Shown in pieces: positions 14,887 to 15,083 of a stretch of DNA of 15,083 nt. The position numbers were made by a program, and so were the translations under genes. The notes beneath the pieces were generated by a model, which was given only the letters and a program-made list of their open reading frames with translations, searched no databases and had not been told where the DNA came from. Numbering within the stretch: position 1 is the stretch's first letter; each line of letters starts with the position of its first letter. This DNA comes from an uncultured Bacilli bacterium (GTDB lineage Bacteria > Bacillota_I > Bacilli_A > RFN20 > CAG-631), in contig CAKPZU010000047.1 of the NCBI GenBank assembly GCA_934215405.1, forward strand, positions 1 to 15,083, written 5' to 3'.

Positions 14887-14921
14887 CAAGTACTTGATTT
14901 TATACGGGTGGGGGGTATAAT
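14887..14921 (+). promoter_or_regulatory. Prepilin promoter with G6 tract in the spacer and a palindrome
   Basis: TTGATT (14894-14899) and TATAAT (14916-14921) are 16 nt apart. The spacer ends in GGGTGGGGGG (14906-14915) abutting the -10. A perfect 10-bp palindrome CAAGTACTTG (14887-14896) overlaps the -35. In DNA this AT-rich both are unusual. The transcript would begin near 14928 and leave a leader of about 80 nt before the prepilin start. Any change in G-run length would alter promoter spacing (inference). Confidence 0.5.
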
Positions 14922-15007
14922 GAATTCGCTTAAAAGCAATGATGAGTTATAAATTAATAATAATTTATTCCTTTTAAGTAAAAAAATGAAAGGAAACTTA
15001 TAAAATT

Positions 15008-15083
15008 ATGAGAAAGAAAATTAAAAAGGCTTTTACATTAGTTGAACTATTAGTTGTAATTGCAATTCTAGCAATTTTAGCAA
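15008..15083 (+). CDS. Type IV prepilin-like (pseudopilin) protein, N-terminus only
   Basis: The first 25 codons, MRKKIKKAFTLVELLVVIAILAILA with Lys/Arg leader, form a prepilin signal: cleavage is expected between A8 and F9, and the mature Phe1 is followed by Glu5 and a hydrophobic helix (FTLVELLVVIAIL). The -1 residue is Ala instead of the usual Gly, which prepilin peptidases often tolerate. SD AAAGGA at 14989-14994 is 13 nt from the ATG at 15008, slightly long; an in-frame TGA upstream excludes an earlier start. With comFA/comFC divergent on the other strand, it could be a ComGC-type competence pseudopilin. The remainder lies beyond the window, so subtype cannot be decided. Confidence 0.88.
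   Translation, partial: MRKKIKKAFTLVELLVVIAILAILA

Overview
The window is very AT-rich bacterial DNA with dense genes, purine-rich Shine-Dalgarno sequences (AAAGGAG/AAAGGAA types) and protein families typical of low-GC Gram-positives (Bacillota). These include a TetR repressor, ABC-2 exporters, a Gram-positive lipoprotein, ComFA/ComFC, a cold-shock protein and a type IV-like prepilin. Tryptophan is TGG in the intact genes and they contain no in-frame TGA; the first ABC ATPase gene ends in TGA. The standard bacterial code 11 therefore applies. An uncultured gut-type Bacilli/Erysipelotrichia/RF39-like lineage is my inference, not something the sequence proves.

Layout. (1) 1-4534: a TetR-type regulator (partial, minus strand) diverges from a four-gene operon: two tandem paralogous ABC ATPases, a 605-residue ABC-2 permease with a large outer domain carrying three short repeats, and a TerB-like protein. 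AACATTGT repeats in the divergent promoter look like the regulator's operators. (2) 4546-6995, minus strand: a fused ABC exporter followed by a lipoprotein gene broken by a one-base frameshift, with a possible 36-codon ORF upstream. (3) 7200-10435, plus strand: an accessory block made of a small helix-turn-helix gene with a TGA in place of a conserved Trp codon, an AlbA_2/HATPase_c_4 regulator split by a frameshift and carrying an EPQN repeat linker, and an ATPase_2/DUF234 protein. (4) 10491-12731: a cytoplasmic GH20 beta-N-acetylhexosaminidase (minus) diverging from a four-TM membrane protein (plus). (5) 12765-15083: cold-shock protein, comFC and comFA (minus; comFA appears frameshifted at its very start) facing away from a prepilin gene cut by the window end.

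How it works together. Block 1 reads as a repressor-controlled efflux or envelope-stress exporter. Block 2 is an export module, possibly for a peptide. Block 3 looks like a decaying accessory cassette of DNA-binding and ATPase proteins. Block 5 is part of the DNA-uptake machinery: ComFA helicase, ComFC, and a competence/type IV pseudopilin on the other strand. Three apparent single-base indels and one nonsense codon within 15 kb suggest either gene decay or uncorrected sequencing errors. Two G-homopolymers (7 and 6 nt) stand out in this AT-rich DNA, both at transcription/translation start signals.
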